DNA of 64,000 nt from Paraconiothyrium sp. Pb-2020 (GCA_022419385.1 JAJUBI010000006.1:2232001-2296000), one strand, 5' to 3'; shown: positions 31,905 to 44,455, numbered from the stretch's first letter. The notes: generated from the letters alone by a model not told the origin. Numbers and translations are program-made.

Positions 31905-34051
31905 TCACCGTCCTTCCCCCTCGGAGGCGCGTGGCCCCGTCTCAAGATCGCCGTCGGATTGTCCCCTCCATCCCCTCCAAAGGTCATTCAACGTCCCACT
32001 AAGACTCCTCCCCCGGCCACCAGCCTGCCTATCTCGGTCTCTATCATCTTCATCCGTAGCCGTACGCCGCCGGTCGAGTGGTTCACCAATATGACTATCC
32101 ATCACCTCATCAGCACCTATACCTAGGACGCTTTGTCTCCGCGCTACATCGCCGCTGTTGGTGTCTCTCTGCAGCGCCGGTCCGCGGAGACTCCCGCTCC
32201 TTTTCAGATCCGCGACCATAGCGCTTAAACTGTTTGATAGGGGACTCGCGAGCAGAGGGCCGGAAACCGAGTTTCGACTGCCGACGCGCTCGGAGGTTGC
32301 GATGCGACGGAGGCGGTGCTGCGCAAGCGTGGAAGGTGGGGTAGGTGCGATAGCGGCTGTGTCAGATATTTGTCGGACAGGAGTCTGCGGGCGGTGTGGA
32401 CCGGTGAGTTCGGGGGAGGATGTGGATGCGGGTGGACGTTCTGGTGTTTGCGAAGGTAAGACCGGGGTGGAAAGCGTGCTGTTGCGGCTGAGTTCGGCAG
32501 GGCGTAAGGAAGTGGAATGGGTATCTTCTTCCTCCCATGGGTTCTGCGTGAGTGGTGAGGGGGCATCAAGCACGGCTGTTGATGTATTGGAATCTCCAGA
32601 TAGTGCGTCAGGCGTGAATGTGATGTTGGGGGTGGCTGATTGTGAAATTTCCCTAGTTGGCGGTCTTCTGTCTGTAGAGATCGAAGGTGCTGTTGCTTGA
32701 ACCGTGGACGAGCGTCGACTACTACCGGCTGCTTCGTTCGTTCCGTTGACGTCGTCATAGTACCTTTCTCCGTCTACAAGGTTAATCGCATCTTCTGGCT
32801 CGGGGTCTCTATCCTCGTCTTCGTCCATGCGCTTAGGCCTTCCGCTCGTTATCAACCATACACCAAGGAAAGTCAAAGCACATCCACCCACGAACTTGCC
32901 TGCGTCGTCTCCCGAGGTCCGCTCAAAGTCCCTGTACAAGACGGCCGAACCTAGAATAACGGATAGAGTAAAAAGGACGAATTGCACGGGAATGACTTGC
33001 GTCGCATCAAACCGCTGGAGAGCCCTGTTGATGTACTTGATCTGCATGACCGCAGTCCCGACCAAGATGGCAACGAGCAGATACGTAACGGGAAATGTGA
33101 TCGCACGCCAAAGCGTATAAGAGAGCATGGACGCCACGCCTTTAGTGGAGAGCGCCGTGTAGCCACCTGCCGTACATGAGTATTGAGCTACAACAGACCT
33201 TTGAAAAGGGACTCACCAAACAACCCGACCAGCCCCAGATCGATCAATATGTTCTTATCGCCGTAGCGGTTACTCGCAAAGAGCAACGCGATAATAACAG
33301 CAACAGTTATCCCAAAATACGTCTCGAACTCCCAGGTACTGATCAAACTCCAGATCTCATCCGGACCCAGTTTGGGATTGTTATCGCTCGCACTGAGAAC
33401 CACAGTGACAGCCCCACCGACAGCAACCAGTACCCCAAGAGCATCCCGTGCACGGAAGGGCTCTTTGAGCATGAGAGGCGCGATAATGCAGTTGGAGATC
33501 AGAGCGACGACGCCGAGGGGCGATACGATGGACGCGGGCGCGAATCCATATGCGAGGAAGTTGCCTGCTTCGCCGCAGGTCATCATGATGATACCTGCCC
33601 ACCAGTACGGAGACTTGAGATAGCTTTTTTGTTTGTATGCCCCCTCTTCCACACCGTCATCCTCTTGCACTGGCGACAGCCCCGGCCTTGACCCTCCCGT
33701 ATTCTTCCGCGAAGGCGCCGCAGGCAGCAACGGGTCGTCTTCGCTCGCTGTATCTTCTGCCGGGGGCTCGTCTCGATACCGCTTCGCCCCGCTCAAACTA
33801 CGATAAGTCGCGCTCCGCCTCTTCCGCTGTCTCTCCTTGGCCTGCCACTCCCGCTCCAGCCGTATATGCGCATATCTCTGAGTATTCAACGCGAAGGATA
33901 TGAGGACATTGCCGACAATGGCCGTGATGATGCCGATAAAGGAATTCCACTGCTCGCTCCCATATGGCGGGATAAAACTCGTCGATGTCGGACTAGGCGC
34001 ATCGCTCGTCACTGTCGCCGGACCGGCGGCGACACTCGTGGGTTGGAGCAT
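31905..34051 (-). CDS. NIPA-type magnesium transporter
   Basis: Membrane protein of the NIPA family (DUF803; Mg2+ transport, related to the drug/metabolite transporter fold). Exons 34051-33217 and 33166-31905, separated by a 50 bp intron, give 698 residues. Conserved pieces include GIITAIVGNVLISFALNTQ in the first membrane segment, YWWAGIIMMTCGEAGNFLAY, FAPASIVSPLGVVALISN, and after the splice GYTALSTKGVASMLSY and FDATQVIPVQFVLFTLSVI. About nine hydrophobic segments are visible. A charged cytosolic loop of roughly 90 residues follows the first segment, and a long Ser/Thr/Pro-rich tail of about 300 residues with low complexity ends the protein; both are typical of fungal members. The frame upstream starts with GTG, so the ATG at 34051 is used. 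There is no sign of a link to the cluster. Confidence 0.92.
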
Positions 34052-35162
34052 GATAGATGTTGGGGGGATCAGGGTTGCGCGTTCCCTGTCCGCCGTTCGT
34101 TTATACACGCAAGGGACGTGTCGGGCGGAGGATATCTGCCTCGGATGGTGGTTCTTCGCAGCAGCCTAGGTCCGAGAAGCTTCATATAGGATAAGCTATG
34201 CAAAATTGTAAGACAGACATGCTCGCAGCGGTTGCAGAGGGCGTACGAAGCATAGGGTTGCGTTGCCGCGATGCCGTGCGTAGTTTTCTTGGCTCTAGCA
34301 CCTGGGCAGGGTCCTCCGACCCGGCCCAAGCGACCCAAACCCCGCGCCCCCATGTTTACATCACCATGCAGCTGTCACAGCCTCACTCCTAACGTCCATC
34401 GTGTACCGATGTCTGTCTCCTGGAAGAATAGAGCACAAGCACTTGAAGATTGGTGCCATACCAGGTCGAAGTGAAAAAACAGATGAGTTGGGTTGCCTCC
34501 TGCAGATGATGCTGTTATAAACGTCCTTCGCACGGCACATGCACCATCCGTCCAGGACGATACAGGAACAATCCACATACACACCTATTGCACTTCTCGA
34601 ACACCGTATGTTCCTTCTCCGATACCCTTCTAGTTAGTCGTCTGGATCGTCGCTTTGACTCCTCGATGGTTTCTCTGCATGACTCTTCGTCTGGTATATC
34701 ATCCGATCAAACATTCAACTCGCGAGATTCACTTGCCAGATCGGAGATCCCGACACAGGAGTTCGCAGAACCTCTTATGTAAAGTACATGCAAGGTGAAT
34801 CTCGACGCAAGCCCCCGACAAGATGCACCGATCCGCGCGGAACGGTACGGTGGGTCTCTGGCGCCGTCTCGTCACTCCTCTACAGCGGGGATAGCCTTGG
34901 CATAACTCCGAATGCACACCAGGACTTAGGCAGTAAGCACTCTATTGGGGAAGCCCTCGGAATGTCACTACCAGCTACTCGAAGCTATAAGAGAGCCCTG
35001 TCTACGCCTGGAGTTGTTGGGATACTCACAAACCTTTCTTCTCCCTGAGATACTCGGCCTTGCTACATAGAGTACTCCAAATATCAGCCATCACCATCAA
35101 CATCACGAATCATCGTCTCCTGCCACTACACCGAATTCAGAATCAACAGAGCCCCCTGCACA
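34052..35162. promoter_or_regulatory. Divergent promoter region of NIPA and amidohydrolase genes
   Basis: About 1.1 kb with no recognisable gene. I looked for the cluster element here and did not find it. Confidence 0.5.
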
Positions 35163-36179
35163 ATGGCTTCCTTTGATCACCCCATCATAACCCTCGAAGA
35201 AGCCTTCCTTTCCCCGCACGCCCGGTCCTTCTACTCCTCTTCCAACTTCCCAGACCCCAACGCCGAAGACGGTCTCACCGGCTACGCAACTGCCCCCCTC
35301 ATGGAATTCGGCCCCCAGCGCCTTTCCTCAATGGATTCAAATGGGATATCGCTGCAGATAGTCAGCCACGTCCCGAACCCCCTCCCTTTGGATACCCGCA
35401 CCGCGCGTGCTGTAAATGATGATGTCGCGGCGCACATCAAAAATATGCCAGCAGGAAGGTTCGCCGCTTTCGCCACACTGCCGATGAAAAGTCCCGAGGA
35501 CGCAGTGACGGAGTTGCGGAGGTGTGTGAAAGAGCTAGACTTCGTAGGCGCACTCATTGACAGCAACTGCGGCGGGCGGTTTTACGACGATGCTTTCTTC
35601 TGGCCTGTCTTCGAGGCAGCAGCGGACCTTGACGTACCAATCTACATCCACCCGTGTCCCAACGAAGCCGTCAAGAAGATCCTTTACCTAGGAAACTACT
35701 CCGAACATATAGCGACGTCAATGAGCGAATACGCATGGGGGTGGCATAACGAAGCGGCCGTCTCCTTCCTGCGGCTATTCGCATCGGGCCTCTTCGATCG
35801 CTTGCCCACCCTCAAGCTTTTACTAGGCCACTGCGGTGAGATGATTCCGTTTCAACTCGAGCGCACCGCAAATGTGATTGAGCGGCAGTGGCCGCATATA
35901 GGTGGCCAACATGAAAGAAGTTTCAGGACTGTTTGGAATGAGAATGTGTGGCTTACCACGAGTGGATTTTTCGAGACGGGGAATATGGCATGTGTGTTAC
36001 GCCAGTGCAAGCTCAACAGAATACTTTTCAGCGTTGACTATCCGTTCGGAAAGAACGAGGCGGGTATTGCTTTTCTGCGGAAATTGAAGGAGGAGGGGTT
36101 AGTGGACGACGAGGGGCTGGAGATGATTGCGTGGAGGAATGCGGAGAAGCTTTTGGGGTTGAAGGTGGCGAAGGGGTGA
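35163..36179 (+). CDS. Amidohydrolase-2 family, 2,3-dihydroxybenzoate/gamma-resorcylate decarboxylase-like
   Basis: Single-exon gene of 338 residues in the ACMSD-like branch of the amidohydrolase superfamily, which non-oxidatively decarboxylates hydroxybenzoates. It opens with ITLEEAF: Glu12 matches the first metal ligand and Ala14 replaces the His found in many relatives, as in fungal 2,3-dihydroxybenzoate decarboxylases. Further expected residues are His163 (IYIHP), His223/Glu225 (LLGHCGEMIPF) and Asp292 (ILFSVDYPF). The family-typical GRFAAFATLPM and WLTTSGFF are present. The active site looks intact. It lies 4 kb beyond the dioxygenase, separated by the NIPA gene, and lacks the shared promoter element, so membership of the aromatic cluster is plausible by chemistry but not supported by regulation. 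Confidence 0.9.
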   Translation: MASFDHPIITLEEAFLSPHARSFYSSSNFPDPNAEDGLTGYATAPLMEFGPQRLSSMDSNGISLQIVSHVPNPLPLDTRTARAVNDDVAAHIKNMPAGRFAAFATLPMKSPEDAVTELRRCVKELDFVGALIDSNCGGRFYDDAFFWPVFEAAADLDVPIYIHPCPNEAVKKILYLGNYSEHIATSMSEYAWGWHNEAAVSFLRLFASGLFDRLPTLKLLLGHCGEMIPFQLERTANVIERQWPHIGGQHERSFRTVWNENVWLTTSGFFETGNMACVLRQCKLNRILFSVDYPFGKNEAGIAFLRKLKEEGLVDDEGLEMIAWRNAEKLLGLKVAKG

Positions 36180-36485
36180 TGGGTACGATATACATGGATA
36201 TGACTGATGTCTCTGAGATTGATATACACGCCTCGGCGAGACGGGCAGTGGCTTGTGTCAATACTAGCAGTAACTTAGAAAGAAAGCGCCATTCGCCACT
36301 CTATGCTTTTCTCCTATAAGAATTTCACTCTCAATAGTTTGAGACGTTATACCTCGCGGCGCTGCTTCACGTGCTGTTATTCAGACGTGCTGCCAGTAGC
36401 CAGTCACACCATCCGAAATGACCCACCCATTAGTGAACCAAGAACCCAGTTTTTCGAGATATGCTACCAAAGTGAAGAGCGGCAC
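36180..36485. other. Short convergent intergenic region
   Basis: About 300 bp between the amidohydrolase and CBP80 stops; nothing beyond expected 3' UTRs. Confidence 0.5.
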
Positions 36486-39282
36486 TCAATCGCCATTCGT
36501 CGCCAGCTCTTCTGCGGCCTCGCCGTTAGCATCCTCTGTTTCCATAGCTTCCGGCTCAGGGTCAGGCTCGGCGGCAAGGAGCTTGATCCGGGCCTCGACG
36601 GCCTGCTCTCCCACGACCGACTCCTCAACTGCAGACTTGCGAACAAAGACCGTGTGCCACCGTTTGCCCCAAGCTCGAATAAGCTCAGCATCCTCCTTCG
36701 ACAGCTGGCCGTTCGTCTCCTTTTCAATCAAGCGATCAGCAGAGCCCTGTGCAATACCGCGCAAGACATCTTCCAGATACTTGAAGAGCTCGCGTGCAGC
36801 GTCGCGATCCTTGCTCAATGTAGCTTCAACCATGTCGATCATTTCCTGTGGGAGACCCTTAACCACCCTAGAGTTGACGATCTGGCGGTTGCGACTTGAG
36901 ACCTTGGCGACAGTGATGGATACAATCTCGTAGACCCAGCTTTCCGCGAGGCCTTCTCCGGCACCGAGGTTTTCACCTAGCACCCACTGAATGACAGTCA
37001 TGGGAGCGAGGATGGTGTAGTTGAGCAGGATATCGATGATGCGGACAGCAACACCGGGTTGGTCCTTCCAGTACTCGAAGACACTAGCTACGATCTGGCG
37101 TCGTGCGGGCTCGGAAGTCTGAGCAACTTCAATGAGGCGATCCTTACCGCGCTCAATGCAGGAGAGCACGTGAGCCAGAGATTTGGCACCTAGCCTGCAG
37201 ATGGCAGTCACGAATGCATCAGTCGAAGGAATGAGCACATCGGTGATACCTTGCTCGGCTGCGAGCTCGTGAATTTGATTGATGGTCACCTGGACTTCCT
37301 CAGCGGGAGCCTTCTTCTTCAGTTGTTGGATCAGTTCCTTGGCTTGAGCGCTATACGGGGTTTCTACAGTTGTTAGGAAGACACAAAGTGAATAGACTAG
37401 AGAATCATACCTGGGTTGTCATATTTAAACTCCGGACTGTTGTCCTCGTCCAAACGCGCGGGAATAAGATCATTCATTTCTTTCGGTAAAGTGGAGCGAA
37501 TGCGCTTGGCGAACGAAAGACGGATCTCCTTGTCTAGCGCGGCAATGATGAAAGCTTTCTTGGGCTGCAAATTCGAGAGCTCAAGGTCTCCGATCCTGTC
37601 TTCGATTAGTTTTGCCTTTGAATTAGACGAGTGCACATACCACTCTGTCCATCGCCATCGGAATTCGAAGTTGCTCAGGTGGTGAGTGAACCAATCTAGA
37701 AAGCGGTATGTCAGTTCAAGATCCATGACATGCAGGCTCTGAAAGACGGTTCTGATGGCACGACCAAGCGACGGCGCGATCGCCTGGGGCGCAAGCTTGC
37801 AGCAAGAGGTGATGAGTGCGTGGTAGTAGACTAGCTTGTGGTCAGCGGTCGGAAGCTTGAACAGCTGCGAAAAGATGGCGTCGATGATCATGTCCTCCGA
37901 CTTGTACATGATCTTATCACCAACCATCTCCCGGAACTTGTCGAAAGGGGTACCACGCTTAGCGAAGGTATCCAGCGACCAGTATGAGTCAAGCTCAATA
38001 AGAAACTTCGCGGCTGCGTCCCGATTGAAATCGAGTTGGTCGATGGTGTCCACGATAGCATCACGGATCAGAGAAGCAGCAATGTCGTCAATCTTCGGGA
38101 CGGTGCCGTTCTCGTGGTTGGCGAAGAGGGAGAAGTATGCCTCGGGGAATAGAGGTTTCGCACCAGGGTTGACTGGCGAAGGAATGTTGAATGTTGGGAA
38201 GGCGTGTGTTGGCGGTGCCGTAGGCAAAGTGTCTTCGGATTGCTTCTTCTGAAGAGCCTCCGCATCAAACTTGGGTATGCACGCAATGTCCCATCCCGAT
38301 TCTGACTCCTTGGTAAGTTGCTGCTGAAGAAGACCGATAATACTATGGTATCCTATGACTTTGTCCTCATTCTCGTCATCATACGAGTGGATGAGAGATT
38401 CCATGGGAAGCATGTTTCCGGCCACTATGCCAGTGTTGGACAACAATTCTCCAGCCTTTTCATGGTAACGACTGCCACCCGAGACGAGGGCATACGGGAT
38501 GGTGAGAAGAATAATCTTCACGAGCTCAATGCCAACGACCTGTAGCGATTAATAGAAGTCAGGTGAAGAACGCGGCTGACCTACATCATTCTCGTTCGCG
38601 CTCTGAAGATCCACTACTGTGTCGAACAACTGACCGAGGAGCGCAAAAATGCCATCCTCCTCGAACAAAGGCTGCAGGCATGCAAAGAAGCGAAGAAACA
38701 GCTTGAACTCCTTCCACTGTCCGGCATTGAAAGTCTCCTGTAACCGGTCTCCCACGAGCTTTATGGCTTCCGAAGCGATCTCAATCTTGGCTTGGTTACC
38801 GTAGAAGATGACGGCGGCGACGAAGGGAATCTTGAAGGGTTGCTCGACAATGCTGGATTCTGTCAGTACAGCCTAACATAAATGTGGTTCACAAACGTAC
38901 AGCTGCAAAAGTGTGTCATAGAACTCGCCACGTGCATCTTCCTCGTCGAAATGATCCCGCAGGTACTCGGCAATCTCAATTGCTTCATCTTGGGGCAGCT
39001 TGGTCGAACTTGCGATATTCAAGATTGTTCGGCGCAGCTTCGCGTGGGCGGGCTCCTCATATCGGCGACGTGGCTCTCCGTCGTTGAAGCGTCGGCGCTG
39101 GGGTCCGCGGCGATCGTCGCGGCCTCTAGGACTGTAATGATAATCATCCTCATCTGTAGTTTCGCGTTAGCCGCCTGATCAAGGGAGTGGACCAGCTGCT
39201 TACCATCACGGCGACGCTTGTTTCCTCCACGGTAACCATTTCCACGATGGCGGTCGTCTCTGCCGACGTCCATGTCTGTCAT
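36486..39282 (-). CDS. CBC1: Nuclear cap-binding protein large subunit CBP80
   Basis: Large subunit of the nuclear cap-binding complex, acting with CBP20 on capped pre-mRNA during splicing and export. Five exons (39282-39204, 39153-38901, 38852-38585, 38539-37411, 37363-36486) with introns of 45-50 bp give 868 residues, the normal family size. The N-terminus is Arg/Gly/Asp-rich (GYRGGNKRRRDDEDDYHYSP), followed by the MIF4G-like helical repeats: EPAHAKLRRTILNI, RGEFYDTLLQLIVEQPFKIP, WKEFKLFLRFFACLQPLFE, and VVGIELVKIILLTIPYALV after the third intron. The later MIF4G domains include LDWFTHHLSNFEFRW and VFEYWKDQPGVAVRIIDILL. The C-terminus is acidic. Two in-frame Met codons (39282, 39273) are possible starts, and the frame stays open for another 171 codons upstream (separate entry). 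Confidence 0.93.
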
Positions 39283-39795
39283 TGAAGACACCAGCGCAGA
39301 TATGTTCCTTTCCTCAGCACAAATCCCCTCGAACAGCTCCTTGACGCGTGGGTCGTTGGAGCGATCGCAAAGCCGGTCGCGGGGCGAATGGCACGGCGTG
39401 TAACAGTCGGGATACAGAGGTCGTTCGCGAGAGCGAGAGCGATAACGTTGGCGACGTCGTGGTGGTGATGATCGATAGCTGATAGCGAAGTCCACGGTGC
39501 CGCGTCGCGAAGCTTCATGCCGCGAGTGCTCGAACGAGTTAGTGCGCCAGCGGCTTCCGTGTCCTTGGCGTGCACGTGCATCCATTGAAGTTGGGGACGT
39601 AGGTGCTCCTTCCATCAGCACCACCGTATCAGGGTGATCCTTGGCTGGATTGTCTGGTCTAGTCGACTGTATAGCTGGGATTGTGAAGATGCTATCGCTA
39701 TCCAAGATCTTAAAGTTCAGGTGATTTGCGAAGTTGGCATCTCTGCTACCTGCACCGTGATCGAAGGCATCCAACATGGGTATATCGATGTCCAT
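39283..39795 (-). other. Possible N-terminal extension of CBP80 (open frame of 171 codons)
   Basis: The reading frame of CBP80 exon 1 continues upstream without a stop to an ATG at 39795 in a fair context (ACT before ATG). The extra 171 residues have protein-like low-complexity features, such as an Arg/Ser segment (RRRQRYRSRSRERP). CBP80 proteins normally begin near the Arg/Gly-rich stretch at 39282, so this would be an unusual extension. It could instead be a 5' leader frame. Transcript 5' ends would decide. Confidence 0.4.
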
Positions 39796-41509
39796 AGTGA
39801 AGATGATGAGATCAAGGCCTGAAAGAATCAGGCTCCAACAAGATAGTGTGCTGTGCAAGATGATCGGGTGTACGGAGATGGACTTATTCAAGCTCTATTC
39901 CGCCGTCAAGCTAAGTACAGACGGTCAGTGACCGATACCTTGACGAACGATGCCCGAGCTCATAGGAATACTAGCTAGATAGCAAGCATTGAATACGAAA
40001 ATATGGGTTGCAGCAGATACGGGGGGCGGGAGGGCGCCTGTTATAGCTACTCTCGTCGTCTACAACCGGGATGGTAGCGCTGGTGAGAGAAACACGATTC
40101 TCTCAGAGCCCAGCCTATGCCGTGTGAGAGATATGGCCTTCTCCTTAGAGGTACTCTTTGAGATTATTACATTCCGCATGTAGAGGGCTGCTGCTGGAGA
40201 AGTGATACAGCTGGTACACCAAGCTAAACCCTTTGTTGAAGGCTCCCACAGAAGCTGGGCGGTAAAATTAGAAGTTGTTGGCGGGCAAAGGCCATTACCC
40301 TGACAAGCCAACGACACAGTTATTACTTGCGGTTCGAGGGACTCAAGGAATTCTAACGCACCTATCATATCGTACATGATATGCCGCGCCGTTCACTTAC
40401 TGAATGAGTCCTGTCCGCCTCCATGCCAAGCGTCTGAGATTCCACACGCTGTATCGCATCGTCACGAATGTATGGGGAAGAGCCGTACCAGGTGAACAGC
40501 GCAACCATAGCTATGCATTACCGTTACGATCATCAGTCATCCTCGAACTCAAACGTACAAGAACGTATCGTATCGCTCGAAAAGCACCCGTCTCTTCACC
40601 AAACCACAACATCAAAAGCGCATGCAAGAACGGACTCAGAAGAAAAGAGAATAAGGGATCTACTTCCAGGTCGCCGAGCAAATAGCATGTTGTTGACCCC
40701 GCAATAGCGCCAGAGCCTGCGCAAGCTCGAATCAGATCAACCTCATGTCTCGCTCTGACGAGGCAGTCGGTTTTGCTCGTACCACTATCCTCACCATGCC
40801 AAAGACATCCCCGCGTGCATCTAGCTAGGCTCCAGCCCATCCTTCTGGTTGCGACCCACGCTGAGGTACCCGCAACACCCACACGACACTCACAGCCTCC
40901 AGCGCTTTCAGACCATACATGAAGTAAGCCTCCCATTGACCCGAACCCCGTGACCACTCTTAATCATGCGCAAAAAGAACCAAAGATGAAGAAAAGGAGC
41001 ACACCCGCATGCAGAAAAAAGGGGGGAGACAGCCGCACCAGATGCGCGAAGCCTATGAAACCAAAGCGTTCCAATTTCCCATCCTGAGATGTTCGTGCCA
41101 GTCCCTGACTTTTATGTCCGTCCCCTTCCCGCAAAAAGCATTTGCATTTCGTCCGCTCGTTGACCGTCGTGTGTCGAAAGATAACATAAAGGCTGAAAAA
41201 TATTGCGCATCCCGGCGCCTGCCCGCCAGTTGCATTGACGAGACGGGAAGGACCGGAGATTGCGGAAGAAAAGCAAATCGTGCCATTCGCAGAAATGTGA
41301 ATGGCGTTCGTAACATTTTCGGACGAGCTCAGATATTGCAGGGAAAGGGCGTACAGTCGGCGTACCCACCCAAGACACCGACGCCGAAATGAGACTTCTG
41401 ATCGTTAACATCTTCCCAAGTGGACGTCGGCGTCCTCGTGAGCGGGGCACACTGGAGGCCACGCCGCAGAATAAACATGATGTCGTAAAGCATGCAGGCC
41501 TGGCCGGTT
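39796..41509. other. Intergenic: CBP80 promoter and GSK3 3' flank
   Basis: About 1.7 kb. A minus-strand frame of 148 codons at 40511-40957 has a composition unlike the real genes and no motif; I do not call it. No RNA gene or repeat was recognised. Confidence 0.45.
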
Positions 41510-43037
41510 TTAGTCCAGCCGCGCCATCATCTGGTCCTTTGTCAAAGGCTTGAAGTTGGGCGACTCGAAATCCAAGCCTTGTTGTTGCAGTCGGGGCTTG
41601 ATGTGCTGCGGGACGAGCTGTTGGTTCAGGTGGGGTGCGATGGATAGTTCTAGAGCCGTCAGAATCAAACATGGAACGTAGCGCAAGGTGACACTCACCG
41701 TGATGAGTGAAATTGAACAGCTCAGGCAGGTCCCTCGTGGCGCCGTTGGGGTGACGAGAATCTGGAAGCCGTGTTTGCGGGTCCCTCAGCTCATCGAAGA
41801 AGGGTTGCACCATGGCATCGATCGCCGAGAGACGCTGGGTAGGCGTGTACTCTAGCAATTTCGAAATGAGGTCGATCGCGCTGGGATCCGCTTTCCGGAA
41901 CACCTGTAGGAGCTTAGTCTGGGCTCAACAACGCATTTTATGGGTCTCGCCTCGTACCTTATTGAACGGATGAGGCTTAATCTGGGGGAATTTGTGCTCC
42001 ATGTAGTTCGGGTTCATGGTGCGGATTTGGTCGCGCGTGGGCGTGCCAAGGACTTTGATGATTTCGACTAGTTGATCGATGCCCGACTCGCCAGGGAACA
42101 GCGGTTGCCCAAGCATGAGTTCGGCCATTACGCAACCTGTTGACCACACATCTAATAGCCGCTGTCAGTTATGTCAGCTGGAAGTGACGTGAAGGACGTA
42201 CCGATCTTGGTGGTGTAGTTGGTGGCGCCGAAGATGAGCTCAGGTGCACGGTAGTACCTCGAGCAGATGTACGACACGTTGGGCTCATTCTCGACGAGAA
42301 TCTTTGCGCTGCCAAAATCGCAGAGCTTCAGCACGCCTGTTGAGGGGTCTAGGAGCAGATTCTGCGGCTTGATGTCCCGATGGCAGATGCCCTGCGAGTG
42401 GATGTATGCAAGCGAGCGGAACAGCTGGTACGTGTACAGCTTGGTCTCGAGGATAGGCATGACCGTCTTCATCTTGTTGAAGTAGCGTGATGCCCGGTAG
42501 ACGGTCTCTGGGACATACTCGAGCACAAGGTTGAGGTAGACCTCGTCCTTCTGTGGCTAACGCGGTCAGCAGAGCTACGACACGAGGACAGTGGGGGGGC
42601 TGAGCAACACGTACGCGGTCGCCATTGTTATAGAAGAAAGCCTTGAGCTCGACTATGTTGGGATGGCGCACAATGCGCATGATTTGAAGTTCACGGTTCT
42701 GGCACGAGTCAGCGCTGGGTCGCTGGCGGGAGCGGATACGTCACATGGGCGACCCACCTTGAAGCGCTTGTCTTGCAGGACACGCTTGATGGCAGCATCC
42801 TCTCCGCTGGGAGACAGCTTGGTCTGGAAAACGACGCCGAACGAGCCATTGCCGACGATTTTGCACTGCGTGTACGCAAGGTCTTTGTAGTCACCTGTGA
42901 CGCCGTCCTGCACCTTCTCGCGGATGATCTCTGCAGGGGATTAGCATTCGGGACATGGGAGGCGCGCGGTGGGAGGATGGCGGGTACGCACCACCCATTC
43001 TCAGTGACGAAAAGGCCGATGGCCGGTTCTGGCTCAT
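41510..43037 (-). CDS. Glycogen synthase kinase 3 (shaggy/Gsk3-type Ser/Thr kinase)
   Basis: Conserved CMGC kinase of 396 residues. Seven exons: 43037-42992, 42930-42758, 42698-42615, 42550-42202, 42151-41958, 41903-41699 and 41649-41510. The first tiny exon encodes MSQNRPSAFSSLRMG, matching the usual fungal N-terminus that leads into EIIREKVQDG. The glycine loop is VGNGSFGVVF (41-50), the ATP Lys64 is in EDAAIKRVL, the catalytic loop is GICHRDIKPQN with Asp160, DFG is at 179-181, and the activating Tyr195 lies in NVSYICSRYYRAPE (equivalent to GSK3-beta Tyr216). The CMGC insert VWSTGCVMAELMLGQPLFPG and the C-terminal MMARLD ending are intact. All residues needed for activity are present. Confidence 0.97.
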
Positions 43038-43760
43038 TGTACGGGGGGCAGCAAAAGAGGGGTCGTTTCCGCCAAGGGCGCGGAAAGAGTGCTATCGTGC
43101 GGAGGGCTCGCTGCAGGCGTGCGGGTTGTGGTGGTGGGTGCGGCGGCGGGGTGTGCGAAGGGAAGCCGTTGTGGGCAGCGCGCGGGTCGAGTTAGGTTGG
43201 GTTGTCGTGTGGCGGGCAGGAAATTGGAGGCAGTAGTGAAATGGCGGGCTTGTGGCTTAGTCGCTCGCGAACAACACGGTCGTGGCGGCGTGAAGGGCAC
43301 GGCAGTGAAGGCGGGGGCGGGTAGGAATTGGATTGCAGCGTGGAAGAGGTGGATTGCAAGAGCGTGAAGGCAGGACGGAGGTAGTAGGTAGTGACGAGAG
43401 GGTGGGCCGTCGGCGAGAGGGGTCGAAGTCGCTTGCTAGCACTGCGACTGGAGCGGGCGGAACTCGTGACCTGCCGTCTGAGTGGTACGCTGACGATGCA
43501 AATGCTTCCAACACGACGCAGTGATGCAGAGACGGAACGGAAAAGAGGCGGGCAGCGCCTGGACGAGCTCACAGGCAATGGGGCGCGCGGGTGCAGGTGG
43601 AGGGCAGCTTCGTCGAGAGTGCACGTCGCAGGGCTCCACGACATTTCTTTGAGAGCTCGCAAGCGTCCGCCAGAGGGCCTGGCACATGGGCACATGATGA
43701 CTTTCATTTTCAGAGCGACCCACTACGCAGCGCGCGTGGCTGCAAACCGCTCCGCCCACG

Positions 43761-43803
43761 GCTGCAGCTCCAGTTCCAGCGCCCGCTCCAGCTCCAGCTC
43801 CAG
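43761..43803. repeat. Short CAGCTC-type tandem repeat
   Basis: Imperfect hexamer repeats built on CAGCTC/CAGTTC. A second copy of the same kind lies at 44456-44480. They are upstream of GSK3 and outside any supported gene. Confidence 0.6.
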
Positions 43804-44455
43804 GCGCGGTGCTCATGTTGGATGCTCGCCGACAGCTACAGCCTCTGCTGCTGCAGGCCCTGTGTCGTCGCGCCCTCGGGCAGCCGCCCGGCGGTGCGCG
43901 GGCTCGCCGGGCCCAGCAATTGCACAGCAGGGCGCGGTGCTGCACGACGCCAGACGAGCGCCCGCCTCGTCTTCAGCATCTGCTGAGCAGTCTCGTCATG
44001 GCCGCCCGCGGGCCTCTGGCCATGGTGGCCTGCCCGTCCGTACGCGCCTCGCCCCGCGCGCTGCACCGCCGGCCCACCGCAGGTCAGCTGGCTGGCCTGC
44101 ACCCCTCCTTCGCAGCGCTCGAAACTGCGTCTGAAGCGCAGCCGCCAGGCACTCCCTGCCCTGCCGTGCACTGGGCCTGGCAGCCGCTACCTCTGCGGCG
44201 GTTCGCGCTCCATGAGCTCGCTGCTCTTTGTGTACGCGACAAGCCATTGTCCAACGGCGCCGCCATTGCCGAAAGGCCCGCCCGCTCAATGAACCACGGC
44301 GGCCCAGCGTTGCACGCAGAGAGCGATCGATGCTGCAGCTCTTGCACTGATCGAGCCAAACGTGCAGCAGACGACCCAGGGTCCCAGCACCCCGACGCAA
44401 ACCAAGCGCGTCCGAGATGATCTCACCACCGCGTCGCACGCCGCACGTGCAAGAC

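Noticed and set aside
40511..40957. 148-codon minus-strand frame
   Set aside because: No recognisable motif and composition unlike the neighbouring genes; probably chance.
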